Shown here in pieces: positions 1 to 11,903 of a DNA stretch of 64,000 bases. The notes beneath the pieces were generated by a model that did no database searches, was not told the DNA's origin, and worked only from the letters and a program-made list of their open reading frames with translations. Source of the DNA: Hordeum vulgare subsp. vulgare (Eukaryota; Streptophyta; Magnoliopsida; Poales; Poaceae). The position numbers and the translations under genes are program-made. The DNA is taken from contig NC_058522.1 of the NCBI RefSeq assembly GCF_904849725.1, positions 197,081,986 to 197,145,985 on the forward strand, given 5' to 3'. Every line of letters starts with the position of its first letter. The first letter of the stretch is position 1.

Positions 1-1065
1 AGGGAGACGGAAAGGAGTTCATGATAGTGTATTGTTGTGGTGGTAGTGGACTCGTGTACGACTTATCAAAGTTGTTTAAATTCTTGAAAACGATAGTTAG
101 CCTAGCCAAGAGTCAAAGCTGGCTTCCTGCATGAAACACCACAACCCCCTTTGTTGATACCTATGCGTGAGTAGATAGACCTGTTCTAAAGTCTTGCTGG
201 GTACTCTTATACTCATGTTTGCTTAATAATTGTTGCAGAAAATACCCACGAGCCAATAGGTGGGTTCTTTATAGGCATCGATGATGACGAGTAGCTGGTG
301 TCCCAGCTATGACCAGGCCCATTTCGAAAGGGATCTGTAAATAGTCAGGCTTTATGTCTTTTCCCTTTCATCTATCTGTACTCAGATAGATTTTATTCTT
401 CCGTTGGTTTGTATAACTCTGCTTGTATGACGTAGTGTTGGGTCATGTGACCCCTGCGTGTATGAACATATGATGCAAGACTCTTTAGAGTCTTCTAAAT
501 AAACGATGTGTTGTTGTATGGTTATGTTGTGATGCCCGTTGTATCTATGCATATCAAGCATGCCACGCCTACGTATCATGCACTATCATATCTATGGGAT
601 TCGACACCTAGTCGTATGCCCTTAGTAGCTCTCTATACAGAGAAATGCCCTTTTCTGATTCCACCGAGCCTTGGTAGTTCGCTACTGCTCCGTACACATT
701 GGTTGACCGACATGTATCCTTCTTAGCTGTTGTGTCTGTCCCTACGGGGAAATGTCACGCGGTGTAATGGAGTCCTTGTAGCTTGCTATGGCTTGTCTAC
801 ACTCGTTGTTGACCTACACCTGCCTTGCTGGGTTATGTATGCCTGTCTCTGTACAGTCGAGCCACTTGAGTTTATGACTAGCTATGTCGACCCAGGTTCT
901 TTGACATTGGAATGCTAGCGACACTAATGCATACGTGAGTCAAAAGGCACAAACGGTCCGGACTAAGGTAAGGTGGCAGCCGTGGGGTTAACCGTGTGTG
1001 AGACCGCAAAGGGATGCAATTTCTTACCGGCTGGATTCCTATAGCTTAGGATCGGGGTCCCGACA
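1..1065 (+). mobile_element. 3' part of a Gypsy-type LTR, cut by the window edge
   Basis: The segment ends in GGGGTCCCGACA at 1065, a normal LTR 3' terminus. From about 500 to 1065 it matches the reverse complement of the first ~580 bases of the solo LTR at 33592-37733 almost line by line, so the two belong to the same LTR family in opposite orientation. No tRNA-Met primer-binding site follows 1065, so this is a 3' LTR or solo LTR of a plus-strand element whose body would lie left of the window. Short ORFs here are conserved between the copies only because the LTRs are homologous; I do not call them genes. Confidence 0.8.
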
Positions 1066-1880
1066 GCCTCATACTTCATATGCTATGTTGGTTTGGACAA
1101 CCTCCGATTAAGGTGCGTCTGTTGGAAATGAGACCATGGGCTCACACCTCGTGGGACGAGAGTGGTTAGTGAAAGCATGTAGAGGTGTGATGCTAGTAAC
1201 CCTGTGTGTCACCTTACCTCCTAAGTCGACCCTAGATCGAGTCTTGTCTGTGTGTCACCTTACCTTTGTGCTGCCGTAGGTCTTTCACAAAGGCAATGTG
1301 GTCTAGTAGGTCGTAAATCTATTACTAGATACACATCAAGTAGACAGGCCGAGATGAAGGTATCCAGGGCCCTGGACTCAATCCAGTCATCCGGTCAGGG
1401 CGCATGGGTGTTTCCGTTCTAGGACCGGGCGGGAACGGTCGTTCCCTTGTACAGCGCAGCATAAATTTGATCCCGTGCTAGTTGAGGTTGGAGCCTCCCC
1501 GTCTTATCGTTTTTCTCTAGCAGCATAGTCCGAGTGATGTCGGTCTTCGCAGGAGAAAAATAGGGGTGTCCTGGTTCTAAGAGTTTACTTCTAAAAACCG
1601 TACATGGGATTAGTTGAAGTGAATGTTGAAACCCGTGGGATGTTGGTAGAGAGTACACCCTTTGCAGAGTGAAAACTATTCGAGTAGCCGCCGTCCATGG
1701 TCAAGGACGAATGGTTGACTAGTCATGTGTCGGTCTTCGGAGGAAGTTAAAGAAATTGTGAGACTAATCATTAATTGTGGGGGTTGATCATACTATTATT
1801 ATTATTACTATTGACTAACCCATATGATTATGATTGTTGGATATCCCTGGGATGGTTCTACCTCCTAGATATTCAATATT
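1066..1880. other. Unclassified TE-like sequence, no gene
   Basis: No coding region with recognisable domains is visible. A short phrase around TGTGTGTCACCTTACCT occurs twice (about 1204 and 1250). The stretch precedes the ~61-bp tandem array and probably belongs to the same old retroelement, but I cannot name it. Confidence 0.4.
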
Positions 1881-2325
1881 TATTATTTCTTCTTATAAGA
1901 CCTTTCTGTGGTGTCGCTCACACTCCCGACTGAGGCATGCTTATTATTATTTCTTATAATCCCTTTGTGTGGTGTCGCCTTGACGCCCGACTGTGGCAAT
2001 GCTCGTTATTATTTCTCATAAGCCCTTTCTGTGGTGTCACTCAGACGCCCGACTAAGGCATGCTTACTATTATTTCTTATAAGCCCTTTCTGTGGTGTCT
2101 CCTAGACGCCCGACTATTGCAATGCTCGTTATTACTTCTCATAAGCCCTTCCTGTGTTGTCGCTCAGACGCCCGACTGAGGTGTGCTTATTGTTATTTCT
2201 TATAAGCCCTTTCTGCAATGTCGCTTAGACGCCCGACTGTGGCAACTGTTATTATTTGCGTGTGAGCCCTATACGTGGTGTCCCTCCGACGCCAACAGCG
2301 GCAGGCATGTTATTACTTATTCATT
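1881..2325 (+). repeat. Tandem array, ~61-bp unit, about seven copies
   Basis: Copies of a unit with core CCTTTCTGTGGTGTCGCTCA followed by GACGCCCGACTG-AGGCATGC and a TTATTATTTCTTATAAG spacer begin near 1901, 1962, 2024, 2085, 2147, 2208 and 2268, giving a period of 60-62 bases. Units alternate between GGCATGCTTATT and GGCAATGCTCGTT variants, which suggests expansion as a dimer. Such arrays are common in leader regions or LTRs of grass retroelements. It is not a CRISPR: there are no unique spacers and the period is uniform. Confidence 0.85.
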
Positions 2326-3842
2326 ATTACCTTACTTGCTTGTTTATTCAACATTTGTGGAAATCTCTTATCAGCACGAATGCATCCATGAATTAAATTA
2401 TAATGGCATGGTAGACTTATTAAGTGGATTATGCATGCATATGACCTGCTTTAACTTATTAGCTTTCTTCATGTTTGAGAGTACATTCAAAGTACTCATT
2501 GGCTTGTCCCTGGTTATTGTCTTAGCCAGATTGCGTTCGGAGAGGAGCACGATGCCGTCAACCCCGGAACCTAGAAGCCCAGGATAGCAGCCTTTTGAGA
2601 TAGGAATTTATACAAGTGAGTTGTTCCTATGGGAATGGAGTCCCATGGACACTGGAGAATTCCTCGAGTCGCTTCTGCCATCAACCTCAGACTTTTGTAA
2701 AACCAGTAGACCTTATGGTGTTGTAACCAATATTTTGTATTTTTGCTTGGATATTCTGTATCAAGTGAGTGTCTACATGCTAACAGTAGTCCCGGGGCTG
2801 GTGAACCCAAGGAACTGTTATCTTGAAATTATTTTTTGAAAAATCAGTCGCTAAAGTGCCCCGGTATCGTATCACCGTCACTTACGTCATTACTATCTAT
2901 CTTAGCTCGATCCTTAGCTGTTTCGTGATTTAGAGAAATTATTTCAAATTTGTTTTTCTTTGAATGCCAGCTATCCTTGTAATCGCGTATGCGAGTTATA
3001 TAATAAATATTTGTTGAGTTTTTGTGGTTTACCTGTGGGAACCCATCATCCTAGCATAGCAATAAAAAGAAAATATAGATCATATGTTCATCCCATGAGA
3101 AGTAATGACTTCCCACAAAAGGGGTATAAGTGCTAGTACACAAACATATTATTAGTCATTGGTGCAATCTAAGCAAGATTATGATAGAGGACAGGAGACA
3201 AACATATAAGTACACTATCCTAGACATCTTCTATGATTCTGAGCCTTCATCAAATATCATATAATGGTCAAGTGTTGATCTTGGACAAGGAAGACAACAT
3301 AATGATCAAGGTAGTTTACATTCACATTGAACTTCTATGGCCTTCAATCCATCAACATGTGATGCTTACCTCAGATCCTTTGGTAGCCCAAAAATTCCGA
3401 ACTAAGTAGAAATAATACTTCTGCATCCATAACTTTGAAACCCAGTTTCTTGTCATGAGAGCCCACAATACCTACCTATCAATTGAGTAAGATCCTTCAA
3501 GTAAGTTGTCATCAGTGCATCAGCTAATAAAAATTGCTCCTAAATATGTATGATCTTTTATTACAAGGGAAAATAATCTTTGTACGATCGTGTGATGGTA
3601 AAGAAATAAAAGCAATAGAGTGCATAATAAAGTTTGTTATCATAAGGGGTAATATAAATATACATTACGTTGCATTAAGATTTCACACATGAAACGAATT
3701 AAAACCGCATTACAACCCCTACACCCTGTGTGAAGGGCCTATCTTATACTTTGAGGGTTTTAACTCTATGCTTGATTCAATAAAGTTTATCCCTTTTCCA
3801 ACCTATTTATCATATAGTTTCAAGCACCATGTGTTGAGGAAA
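2326..3842. other. TE-derived sequence flanking CACTA-1, no gene
   Basis: No domain-bearing ORF is seen. The block around 2990-3040 (TGTAATCGCGTATGCGAG, then ATAATAAATATT) resembles an LTR polyadenylation region. The remainder to 3842 is AT-rich and featureless to me. CACTA-1 inserts at 3843. Confidence 0.4.
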
Positions 3843-4443
3843 CACTACAGGAATCAACTTCTTTGCCGTCTGCCAAAGCAAACGCCAAAGGGGTGTTCCT
3901 CTGTCGGCAAAGGCCTTTGTCGTCGGCCTACTATCGGCAAAATTTCTACGACTACTATCGTCGGTAAATGTCCTTCTTTGTTGTCTACATGGGCAAAGCG
4001 GACGACAAAGGGGTTTGCCATCAGTCAGAGGTCCAAGCAGACGGCAAAGGTGTTCAGACGGCAGCCGACAGGCAACTACTCCGTTAGGTGGCTAACGGAG
4101 CATTTGTCGGGTGCCTTCTTTAAGCTCTTTGCCATCTGCTTTATTAAACCCTTTGTTTTCTACTTTCTGGGGCAAGAGACGACAAAGTACCCATATGGGC
4201 CAGGCGCCTGCTACCCAGTTTGCACAACTATCTGCCATCTGTCTCTTTAAAACCTTTATCATATGCTTTGTTAAACCTTTTGTCGTCTGCTTTCCGGGGC
4301 AGCAGACGACAAAGTACCCATATGCGCTAGCCGCCTTTGCCGTCTGCCAGCTGATGGCAAAGGCTTTTGCCATCAGCTGGCAAACGGCAAAGAGCCCATA
4401 TTGTCACTGTTTTGTCTATTTTATGTTATTTCACAACACTTAT
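3843..4443. repeat. CACTA-1 left (3') terminal inverted repeat and subterminal repeats
   Basis: The CACTACAGGAATC terminus is followed by many direct and inverted copies of TTTGCCGTCTGCC / GGCAAAG motifs, for example near 3860, 3900, 4040, 4130, 4280 and 4340-4390. Established: subterminal repeats of CACTA elements are the binding sites of the element-encoded accessory protein. ORFs through here are repeat translations, not genes. The block is cut at 4443 by the chromovirus LTR. Confidence 0.8.
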
Positions 4444-7400
4444 TGTGGGGACCTAGACTTACGCGTCGAGATCGCTGAATGCGCGTGTAGAGTGATCCCA
4501 GAGATCAATGCTCACCGAACACAGAGATACTGAATAACAAGAGTCTTACATCCGAATTTCACATATGATACAATAAAGAACCATCATGGTCAAGTCTTAC
4601 ATATGTAGGGCCTAGACGGCCAATCACACCTACGCAACTACGAGCGGAATACTTGGTACAAAAGAGGAACCCTTGCCATCAACCTTAACCAACACGCATT
4701 CTGACTAGGAAGCGTCCTAGTTTGCGTGTCCATCTCTGACGACGAATTCTTCTCCATACTCTGGTTCCTCCAAGTCTGGTCCATAAAATAACCAGAGGCA
4801 AGCCAAAGGCTACATTGAATGTACTCGCAAACAGCCCATGATATGGATGATGTAGTTGGTACGATAATAAAGTAATATGCATGGTCAGCTACTTTTGTGG
4901 ATATGCATCATAAGCTAGTTGGTAATCATAAGAACATGTTACAGCTATCAACATATCTGCTCAGGGCTAAACACCTCAGATTCACCCCATATGCTAAGTC
5001 ACCGAACTTGACAATATCATCTTTCTCAACCACACACACGCACACTTGGTTAATGCGGAAAAGACTTGACGTAGTTTAAGCAGGATTACGCAATTGTCCT
5101 TGACTGTCGACACGACTATTCGAATAGTTTGACACTCTACACAGGTTGTACGCTGTACCCACGAGATTCGGGACACTTCCATGTCATCCATGACTCGTGG
5201 TATATAACATACCCGAGGTAAGTACCCGATAAAGGCCTTTCCCCTGGTGACACTAGAGAAAGAGTCCACTCGATTGTTACCCAACCCACATGATGTACGT
5301 CTTACGAGCACCAACTCTGGACCGTATCATGCATGGAGGGACCAAGGGTGTGCCCGGAACACGTAAAAACGGCATAGTCGTCCAACCTGGAACGACCCCA
5401 TCACGAGAGTGAGCATATCACTCCCGCCCCTAGTAATGCGGCTCTTTCCTACAATGACAAAAGTAATCAAGAAAGCCCCGTAGCATAAAGGGTTATTGTA
5501 GTCGCACATGTAAGGTTGGGATAGTCTACACATCGTAAATCTTATCCCATTTCCGGTACACCACTTCTTCCTCAAGTGGTCATCCAGCTCAACACCATCG
5601 CCCTCGGGCATTAGTGGCACCCGACGCGGTTTTCTTAAAACCTTTGATACCAACTACGTGTTACCATCATCATGCATATGCTCATCCTATGCGTAGCACT
5701 ACTATTACTTGTCAACTTTTATCACCGTGACCCTCATAGATGGTAGGGTCATGCTCAATGCAAGTGCTTTAGAGGAGCCATCGGTATCATCGTACGGGGG
5801 TGTATCGATTAATCGTGACTACATAAATCGGAATGCAGCAATCCACATGTCATGCATAAAACATTTTCTCAGACATGGTCAAAGGGCTGCTTGCCTTGAT
5901 CAGGTAGGTATCCGGGGTCTTCAAGGTCTTCGGGTCCAAATCCTTCGTCAAACGCGTGATCTATCATCATCATAATAATAATAAGAGGAAGAAGAAGCAC
6001 ACTAAAAAACAGAGCAGAAACTCATTTTAAAAATGTTAACCTATTCTTGTTTGTTTCTGTTTGTTTCTGTTTGTCAAGTAAAAAGATATTTTGAAGTCAT
6101 TTTAATAGAAGCTAAATTACTCAAACTAGGTATTTAAGTAATGTTTTGTATAAAAGTATTTCCAAAAATTTGCACAACAACACTAATAAATTATACACAT
6201 TTTTAGAAAAATTATGGTGGAAAAATATTTGAATTTAACAAAATATTTAATCTTGTAGAAATTATTTAAAAACTCAGTTTAACAAATAAAGAAAAGGGCT
6301 CAGCCCCTCGGGTGGCTCGGCTAGTAGCTGGGCCGGCCCAACTGGCCAACCGGCCAGCTAGCCAACCCACTAGCGCAGGCGTGCGCGCCGTTAGGTTTAT
6401 ACCTGACGTGCGGGCCTGTGCGGTCAGCGACTGAGAGGAGACAGAGGGGGTGAGACATGTCACTGATAGGTGGGGCCTGCCTGTCAGGGTCGTCTTCCAC
6501 CTCTAGATAGAAGGGAGGGGAGGCACGCCGAAGGCGGATCCGACGCCGTTGTGGCCAGGTCAATGCAGAAACGGCACCGTGCCATCACCGCCTACCTGGT
6601 TGGGGTCGAAGGACCAACAGGAGGACCTGAGTCACCGGCGACGTGGCCGCAACGGAGATGTTTCGGGTCGCTATGGAGATGGGTGCTACGGGCCGGGAAA
6701 GCTCGGAGAAGAGGTGGAGAAGCTTCATGAGATCACTACGCTCACGGAGGAGGTGAGCGGAGCGGCGGCGCCTCGGTCGATCTCAAGCACCGTGGCTCTC
6801 CTTGCTCAAGTGGAGTGTCTAGGGGCTCGACTGAGGGTCTAGAGGAGAGCGGTGAAGTGCTGTAGTGAAGTGAGAGGGCCTATTTATAGGCCAGCAGTGG
6901 TGCACCGAGCATGGAGGGTCGGTGGTTTCACCATTCCTGCAAGAGAGGGAGAGAGAACTTGGGGCTGAAACCACGATTTTGCGGACGTGGTTTGAGACTC
7001 CAGAGACTCAACAGGAGGAGCAAGGCCTCTGTACGCGCGTGCTGCGGGGCCGCGTCCTACTGACCGGATCGCGCGTGCAGGCACACGTCGCCTGAGTTAG
7101 TGGAGAGAGGGAGAATGGGGCCCCGAGGCTTCCCTGATTCGAGCGGTTGTCGGTGACGAGGAGAGACAACGAGGGGAGGTGAGAACCGGCCGGGGCTGGC
7201 CTGCTTTGCCTCGGGTGCTCCCTGTAGCGTGCCCAAAGTGCAACTTTTGCATGCCACGGCATGCTGGCGCGCTCTGATGTGCTTTGTCCCTGTCTGGCTT
7301 GTTTGAGGGTTGGCTGAGATGACCCTCGGCTGCTAGGAACCAAGAGAAGCAATGCTGGTCAAAGGGAGAGGCTTAAAGAGATGCTATCAGCTTTGAACCA

Positions 7401-8521
7401 GAAACTAAACTGGTGATTTTGGCTTACTCACATCAAACTAAGGAGGGGACACTCGTTTGAAGTTGAGGAGTGGTGCTGAACACCTGTGTTGGGAGTTTGG
7501 AGGGGAGGGTCTGGGTGTAGAGAGTGCTAGATGATATTTGACCAATCTGGCTGAATGTGTTTGATCTGGGTTCAGGGCAGCTAACCTTCACCAATGATGC
7601 TAAAAGTCAAGATTGTGTTTTAGGAAAGATTAGAATGCTCTACCAAATTTGAGCTCCATTCGACAAGTTTGACAGTGTAAACTTGAAAACACCCCCAAAT
7701 GGGCGGTTATGCCTTATTGAAAGATAATGTGAGCAAATTAATCCCCACAAATCCAATTCTTGGTAGGGTATCCTCGTTTGGGGTATTGAGCAAAGTTTCA
7801 GGCCATTTGGACAAACTTGGATATGTAGAGTTGCTTCAACTTAATTCTGGACAGGAAATGTTTTAGGATTATTTGGTGAACCAAACCACCTTGGAATGAG
7901 GTGAAACTTGGCATCATCACCAAATATAGCTTGGTAGATATGGTAGAACATGTGGGAATTTATTGCGAATATTTCCTTTGGAAATATTTCAAAAATGTCA
8001 AAATAGCCAGAATAGGTTTGCTAAGGTTTTCTCAAATATTTTGAACATTAATAGGGATTGAAAATCTTATGTATGGAAAATATATATCCTGTGAATATCT
8101 CCAAATTTTCTCATATTTTTCTAAGGTTGAAAAATAATTTTCCACCGAGAAATATCATTTCTCGCCTTAGGAAAGGACATGCAAATAAAATAGAAAGGTT
8201 TTTATAAAATAATTATTTTATGATTTTGGAAAGTTATAATAGTGCTAAAATCACAATCTTTGGGTGAAGGCGCCCCCTTGAAATAACAGACTTGTAGTGC
8301 AAACCCCCAAAGCAAGGTTTTGAATTAACAAAATGAGAAAAGGATTTTTATGAAAATATTATGTTATACAAATTATTTATTTAGATCCACACACTCAAGC
8401 GTACATGCAATCAATGACAATCATCACACTTATAGCATTTTCTTAAAAAAAACTAATAAACCTTAAACCGGAAACCCTAAACCCCTTACAAGAATCTTGT
8501 CCCCGAGAACAGGGTGTCACA
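4444..8521 (-). repeat. 3' LTR of the chromovirus (about 4.08 kb)
   Basis: On the minus strand it begins TGTGACACCCTG (8521) and ends GGTCCCCACA (4444), a TG...CA LTR. It aligns along its length with 14291-18411. A TATA-like box on the sense strand at 6891-6898 would place U3 at about 1.6 kb and R-U5 at about 2.4 kb. GC-rich ORFs at 6266-7352 are inside the LTR and are compositional, with no recognisable domain. Confidence 0.88.
6891..6898 (-). promoter_or_regulatory. TATA-like box of the left chromovirus LTR
   Basis: The minus strand reads CCTATAAATAGG here, between an AT-rich U3 and a GC-rich leader-like region. The matching position in the other LTR (16853-16860) reads CTATAAATTG, one base changed. 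Transcription would run to lower coordinates. Confidence 0.55.
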
Positions 8522-8537
8522 GACCTATCTCCCTTAC
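8522..8537 (-). promoter_or_regulatory. Polypurine tract next to the 3' LTR
   Basis: Minus strand AAGGGAGATAGGTC lies immediately upstream of the 3' LTR start TGTGACACCC. It is a weak but correctly placed purine-rich primer for plus-strand DNA synthesis. Confidence 0.5.
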
Positions 8538-8564
8538 AAGAATGTCGTCCCTGAGATTCCTAAG

Positions 8565-9323
8565 CTAGGTGCTAAAAAGGTACGGAAATTCAAATCGGAG
8601 ACAGTGTTTACGCTCCCATGTTGCTTCTGCTTCGGTGTGGTTGCTCCACTGAACCTTGAAGTACTTGATGGTGCTGCGTCTGGTACAACGCTTGGCTTCG
8701 CCCAGGATGCAGATCGGTCTCTCACGATAAGCGAGGTCAGGTTGAAGGTCATTGGCTTGATGGTCGATGTCCATATAAAGATCTGGAGGTTTTGGCGCTT
8801 GAAGGAACTTCCAAAGTTGTGACACGTGGAAGATGTTGTGCACACCTAAAAGTTCTGGAGGTAGCTCCAACTGGTAAACAACTTTCCCACGCCTTGCCAT
8901 GATCTTAAAAGGTCCAATCAATCTTGGAGAAAGTTTCCCCTTGACGTGGAAAAGCTTAGTCCCCTTGAGAGGTGTTACACGGAGGTACACCTGGTCTCCG
9001 GGGTTGAACTCCACTTTTTTGTGGTGGGAATCCACATAGCTGTTTTGCCGCGACTTGGCAGCTTTTAGTTGTCCCCTCACAAGTTGCACCTTGTCTTCAG
9101 CTTCATGAAGAACGTGTGGCCCGAAAATCAATCCTTCACCGGTTTCGTACCAGTTGTGCGGAGTGCGGCATTTACATTCATATAACACTTCGAATGGATC
9201 CATTTGGAGACTGGATTGATAGCTATTGTTGTAAGAGAACTCAGCGCATGGCAGGCAGTCTACCCATTTGGTCCCATGTGCCAGGACACAAGCGCGGAGC
9301 ATATCCTCAAGTATCTGATACAC
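8565..9323 (-). pseudogene. Integrase C-terminal half with chromodomain
   Basis: A continuous open stretch of about 250 codons, part of a pol polyprotein. It starts inside the integrase core near YQILEDMLRACVL, passes the GPY/F-type segment (KGKLSPRLIGPFKI, then VVYQLELP), the VHNIFHVSQL box, and ends in a chromodomain (KYFKVQWSNHTEAEATWE). Established: chromodomains direct chromoviruses to particular chromatin; the VQW...ATWE pattern is the Tekay/Del-like type. It is separated from the integrase core by two in-frame stops just right of its start, so the apparent initiator Met is internal, not a true start. A good diagnostic fragment, not a functional gene. Confidence 0.88.
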
Positions 9324-9344
9324 TCACTCCGTTTGTCTGCCCGA

Positions 9345-9850
9345 CTACGGGTCGAAGGCGGCGGTGAAGGAGAGCTTGGTTCTTAGAGCTTCTTGGAACT
9401 TCTTCCAGAACCTTGAGGTGAATTGTGTGCCTCGGTCGGACACAATTTCCTTGGGAACACCATGGAGGCTCACAATATGCTGAATGTAAAGATTGTCCAT
9501 CTTATCGCCACCATAAGTGGTGCTGACAGGAATGAAGTGTGAGACTTTGGTTAGGTGATCGACGATGACCCATATGGAGTCCTGTCCTCTACTGGATCTA
9601 GGTAGACCAATGACAAAGTCCATACCGACTTTATCCTACTTCCATTCGGGCACTTGGAGAGGTTGTAGCAGCCCAACAGGTTGCTGGTACTCAGCCTTGA
9701 CCCACTGGCATACGTCGCACTTGGCAACATAGGAGGCTATTTCCCGCTTCATGCCGTGCCACCAGAATCTTTCTTTGAGGTCTTACTATATCTTGGTTCC
9801 ACCATGGTGGATTGAGTAGGGTGTGTCGTGGGCCTCTTGCAAGATTAAGT
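9345..9850 (-). pseudogene. Integrase zinc-binding and core domain fragment
   Basis: 9345-9623 encodes the rve core: MDFVIGLPRS at the start of the fold, SIWVIVDHLTKVSHFIPV with the first catalytic Asp, and EIVSDRGTQFTSRFW with the second. Upstream (9640-9850), in a second frame, lies the HHCC-type zinc domain including FWWHGMKREI and YVAKCDVCQ. Immediately after TAAFDP the frame meets a TAG and, seven codons later, a TGA, both compatible with C-to-T change. A shift or stop near 9640 separates the two parts. Broken copy of an otherwise standard Gypsy integrase. Confidence 0.85.
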
Positions 9851-10600
9851 CCTTGAGTTCTGCTTTGTTGGGTACGCATAAACGTTTCCCAAAGCACACA
9901 ACTCCTTGTTCATCACTAATAATCCTGGGGCCTTGCCTTCCTTGATCTTCTTCTTGATGCCTTCAATGCTCTCGTGTCCCTTCTGGGACTTTTTTATGTC
10001 GTCAGCCAGAGTGGGTTTGACTTCGAGGTTAGCCAGGAATCCTGGTTCAACTAGCTCTAAACCGAAGCTCTCCATCTCTTCATACAGGATGGGTAACCTT
10101 TCCGTGATCACGACATTCAAGGTGCAATCCTTCCAGCTCAAGGCATCGACCACCATCTTGGACTTACCAAGTTGGTATTGAATGCCGAGGTCGTAGTCTT
10201 TGATCAGTTCCAACCATCTTCGCTGCCTCATATTCAACTCCCTCTAGGCAAAAATATACATCGAACTCTTGTGGTTGGTGTATATTTCACATTGCTAACC
10301 CAAAAGGTAATATCGCCATGTCTGCAAGGAATGCACTACAACTTCCAACTCGAGATCATTAGTGGCGTAGTTCTCTTCTTGTTGGCGCAGTTGCCATGAC
10401 AAATAGGCCATGACCATGTCGTCTTGCATCAGGACGCCACTGGGCCCGATTTTTGAGGCATAATAGTATATCACAAACTCCTTTTTGATATCTGGAGTGG
10501 CCAGTACTAGGGCGGTGGTGAGCCTCTTCTTTAGTTCCTGGAAGATTTTTTAGCACTCTGGCATCCAATCGAACTTTTTGCCCTTCTTCAAGAGTTGAGT
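9845..10600 (-). pseudogene. RNase H domain and linker of the chromovirus pol
   Basis: 9845-10237 reads MNMRQRRWLELIKDYDLGI, the end of the Gypsy RNase H fold, followed by a linker that leads to the integrase zinc domain. 10240-10600 carries the upstream part in shifted frames, including LRQQEENYATNDLELEVVV-like residues read across 10322-10390. Several frame changes break it. Confidence 0.72.
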
Positions 10601-10606
10601 CATTGG

Positions 10607-11290
10607 TCAGGCGATGCGGGAGAATCCTTCCATGAACTCGCGGTAGTATCCCGCGAGTCTGAGGAAACTTCTAACTTCCTTCATGTCTATTGGTGACTCC
10701 CATTTGGTTACCGTAGTAATCTTGGTGGGATCGACTACCAATCCATCTGCTCTCATGGTATGACCTAAGAATCCAACTTCGTGCATCCAGAATTCACATT
10801 TGCTAAACATGGCATAAAGTTGGTGCTCACGAAGTTTTTCCAACACCAACCTCAAGTGTTGATCATGTTCTTATTAGGTTTTGGAGAAGATTAATATGTC
10901 ATCCATGAAGAAAACAACAAACTTATCCACGTTTTCCATGGAGACTTTGTTCATGAGTTACATGAAATATGTTGGGGCATTGGTCAACCCAAACGGCATG
11001 ACTGTGCACTCGTACAGACCATACCTGGTCACAAATGTCGTCTTAGGTATGTCCGCGGGCTGAATCTTCAGATGGTAATACCCAGACCTGAGATCGGTCT
11101 TGGAGAATACCTTCGCACCATTTAACTAGTCGAATATGTCTTCCAACTTGGGGAGTGGATACTTCTTCTTTATCGTGACTTCATTGAGGGAACTGTAATC
11201 GATGCAGATCCTTATAGTCCCATCCTTCTTGGATACGAATAGAATAGGTGATACCCAAGGTCATGCACTTGGACGGATGAGTCCCTTCCT
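10607..11290 (-). pseudogene. Reverse transcriptase domain of the chromovirus pol
   Basis: Reading leftwards from about 11290: [15 protein letters not shown], then [16 protein letters not shown], then [14 protein letters not shown], then the active-site box FVVFFMDDILIFSK (about 10880-10925), then [16 protein letters not shown] and [12 protein letters not shown] (10607-10855). These are the ordered Gypsy RT motifs. The catalytic pair is DD, preceded by FM. In-frame stops occur after the TYFM segment and twice just after the FMDD box, so the domain cannot be translated whole. Confidence 0.85.
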
Positions 11291-11649
11291 GAGTTGCTCA
11301 TCCAACTGCTTCTTCAATTCTTATAGCTCCTCGGATCCCATCCTATAGGACTTCTTATAGATAGGCCTTCACCCGGGCATGAGCTCAATGATGAACTCGA
11401 TGTCTCGGTCACGAGTCATCCCAGGCAGCTTATCAGGAAAGACGTCCGGGTATTCAATAGCACTTTTACTCGGTCCAACTCTGTTTCCAGAAGGCAATTA
11501 ACATGAGGGACTTGAGTGTAGTTAGGCTAAGGGACGTATTAGACGTTGACCCCTTGGTCAGTTGTCATGGTAATAGAACTCTTGGCATAGTCCAGTATGC
11601 TTTGGTGTCTGGCCAACCAATCCATACCAAGGATCACGTCCAAGGCTTG
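11291..11649 (-). pseudogene. Protease-RT linker of the chromovirus pol
   Basis: In shifted frames on the minus strand this carries the region between protease and RT, including a segment resembling YKKSYRMGSEEL and FIIELMPG, typical of the approach to the RT domain in plant Gypsy elements. No continuous frame is visible. Confidence 0.55.
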
Positions 11650-11900
11650 CTACTTAAGGACGATGAGATCTGCTGTGAAGTGTATCCCATTAATGTTGAT
11701 CCCAACTCCCCTACATCCTAGGTTGGTCCTTAGCACTTCTCCCGGGGTCTGTATTGTCATTTGCCCATTAAGGAGGGTAGGCTTCAAACCACACTTTGTA
11801 GCAAACTTTTGTGTGAAAAATAGATGCGAAGCACCACAATCAAGCAATACTGTTGCTTGGGTGGAGTTGGCGAGAACGTACCCGAAATACAGCTCGGGTC
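11650..11900 (-). pseudogene. Aspartic protease domain of the chromovirus
   Basis: The frame contains LANSTQATVLLDCGASHLF, the retropepsin active-site region, with Asp followed by Cys-Gly rather than the usual Ser- or Thr-Gly. Downstream residues (FATKCGLKPTLL, GININGIHFTADLIVL) match the order of a Gypsy protease. It joins the end of gag in a different frame at about 11904. The Cys substitution may be mutational decay. Confidence 0.75.
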
Positions 11901-11903
11901 CTC

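Noticed and set aside
1881..2325. Possible CRISPR-like array
   Set aside because: Uniform ~61-bp tandem units without unique spacers, in a plant TE context.
3768..4533. Overlapping ORFs on both strands
   Set aside because: They read through CACTA subterminal repeats and the LTR edge.
6266..7352. Cluster of GC-rich ORFs, with a similar cluster at 16191-17316
   Set aside because: Both are the same segment of the two chromovirus LTRs; frames are not conserved between the copies as a gene would be.
8514..8822. Plus-strand ORF of 102 codons
   Set aside because: Antisense shadow of the integrase C-terminal/chromodomain frame.
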